DNA of 6,051 nucleotides, taken from positions 1 through 6,051 of the forward strand of contig WBUW01000204.1 in NCBI GenBank assembly GCA_008933495.1. Reading direction: 5' to 3'. This document shows, piece after piece, positions 5,786 to 6,051 of the stretch (within the stretch, counting starts at the first letter, position 1; each line of letters starts with the position of its first letter). The position numbers and the translations under genes are program-made. The notes beneath the pieces were generated by a model, which ran no database searches, had not been told where the DNA came from, and saw only the letters and a list, made by a program, of their open reading frames with translations. The DNA is from Pseudorhodoplanes sp. Its GTDB lineage: Bacteria; Pseudomonadota; Alphaproteobacteria; Rhizobiales; Xanthobacteraceae.

Positions 5786-5860
5786 TTGCTGAAGGCTTCA
5801 ATCGCCTCCTTCAGCAACGCGGGCTGCCCCACGTTGGCCCGGCGGATGGGGGCAGCCCGC
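5786..5860. repeat. two adjacent perfect palindromes (possible intergenic palindromic element or structured RNA)
   Basis: First palindrome: TTGCTGAAGG (5786-5795) and CCTTCAGCAA (5808-5817), 10 bp with a 12-nt loop. Second: GCGGGCTGCCCC (5819-5830) and GGGGCAGCCCGC (5849-5860), 12 bp with an 18-nt loop. Only one base separates them. Neither is followed by a T run on either strand, so they are not plain terminators. A double palindrome of this size resembles short intergenic mosaic elements known in rhizobia (RIME-type), although I cannot match the sequence to a named family. A structured small RNA or 3' end is the alternative. Confidence 0.6.
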
Positions 5861-5941
5861 CACTGCGCGCCACCGTTCCCCGCAGGGGTCCGTCGGGCGG
5901 CCTGCTGCAAGTTGCGCAGACGCGACGGCGCCTGCCGGCGA

Positions 5942-5965
5942 GCGCATGGCGCCGCCATGATGCGC
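5942..5965 (-). terminator. hairpin directly after the stop of the right-edge gene
   Basis: CATGGC (5945-5950) and GCCATG (5954-5959) pair around a 3-nt loop, extended by GCG (5942-5944) with CGC (5963-5965) past a 3-nt bulge. It begins one nt after the stop codon of the partial minus-strand gene, where a 3'-end hairpin would sit. There is no T run beyond it on the minus strand, so intrinsic termination is uncertain; it may only protect the transcript end. Confidence 0.3.
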
Positions 5966-5966
5966 A

Positions 5967-6051
5967 TCACTTCTTTGCATCGCCAAAAGTGGTAGAAGGT
6001 TCGGTTTCAACAGCAGCCGGACCAGCGATCCCAGCAATGACCCAGAATACC
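5967..6051 (-). CDS. C-terminal end of an unidentified gene entering from the right edge
   Basis: The last 27 codons and TGA stop of a possible minus-strand gene, whose start lies beyond the window. The peptide begins with a hydrophobic stretch (VFWVIAGIAGPAAV) and ends in a polar tail (ETEPSTTFGDAKK), as at the end of a membrane protein, and a hairpin follows its stop. More than half of its codons end in A or T, unlike the other genes here, which weakens the call or may point to different ancestry. The opposite strand is also open through this stretch, so the assignment is tentative. No family can be named. Confidence 0.35.
   Translation of the reverse strand, partial: VFWVIAGIAGPAAVETEPSTTFGDAKK

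Larger units (their letters stand above)
5548..5966. other. region without a convincing gene
   Basis: About 420 bp lie between the small gene and the partial gene at the right edge. Reading frames here have mixed third-position bases and give Arg/Ser/Gly-rich translations without recognisable motifs. The stretch does contain a perfect 12-bp tandem duplication (5583-5606), a G-rich tract (5671-5688) and three hairpins (5786-5817, 5819-5860, 5942-5965), so its right half is better described as structured non-coding sequence. A promoter for the small gene should lie in its left part, but I could not identify one with confidence. Confidence 0.6.

Noticed and set aside
5819..5866. Resemblance to cobalamin riboswitch blocks (GCTGCCCC followed by GCCACTG)
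   Set aside because: The other conserved cobalamin blocks are absent, and the GCTGCCCC block is taken up in a perfect 12-bp hairpin, unlike the B12 aptamer.
5767..5970. 67-codon minus-strand frame in the structured region
   Set aside because: Composed largely of the palindrome arms; Arg/Ala/Gln-rich with no recognisable motif and no supporting ribosome-binding site.
5587..6051. Open + strand frame running from ATG 5587 off the right edge (155 codons)
   Set aside because: Mixed third positions, no good ribosome-binding site, Arg/Ser/Gly-rich product with no domain, and it passes through three hairpins and the tandem repeat.

Overview
The window is about two-thirds G+C with C/G-rich third codon positions. 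Its gene content fits an alphaproteobacterium, probably of the Bradyrhizobium/Xanthobacteraceae side of the Hyphomicrobiales (Rhizobiales); this is inferred from composition and gene families, since no taxonomic marker gene is present. It looks like ordinary chromosomal sequence. I see no transposase, integrase, CRISPR array, tRNA or rRNA.

Layout. (1) At the left edge is the 3' part of a LigK/GalC-type 4-carboxy-4-hydroxy-2-oxoadipate aldolase (+), from the 4,5-cleavage pathway of protocatechuate or gallate. (2) A 254-bp gap holds a weak hairpin terminator, a candidate EcfG (general stress sigma factor) promoter and a 21-bp tandem repeat. (3) A large membrane-bound PAS-GGDEF-EAL protein (+) follows, with intact cyclase, inhibitory-site and phosphodiesterase motifs, so it probably makes and/or degrades c-di-GMP. 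(4) Converging on it is a two-gene minus-strand operon: a four-helix CopD-family membrane protein, then, 22 nt downstream, a DJ-1/PfpI-family protein carrying the Asp/Cys-Thr residues of isonitrile hydratase. (5) Divergent from that operon is a DUF938 (METTL26-like) SAM-dependent methyltransferase (+). The 109-bp divergent region has two overlapping back-to-back promoter candidates and a 7-bp dyad centred between them. (6) A 68-aa small protein with a hydrophobic N-terminus (-) overlaps the methyltransferase 3' end tail to tail. (7) The last ~420 bp before the right-edge gene carry no convincing gene, but hold a perfect 12-bp tandem duplication and three hairpins, two of them nearly abutting. 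(8) At the right edge the last 27 codons of a minus-strand gene of unknown identity probably enter the window.

The genes do not form one pathway. They are separate units: aromatic catabolism, c-di-GMP signalling, a small membrane/DJ-1 operon and an orphan methyltransferase. I found no evident new multi-gene system. The points most worth a second look are the paired palindromes at 5786-5860, the dyad between the divergent genes, and the promoter/repeat arrangement ahead of the c-di-GMP gene.
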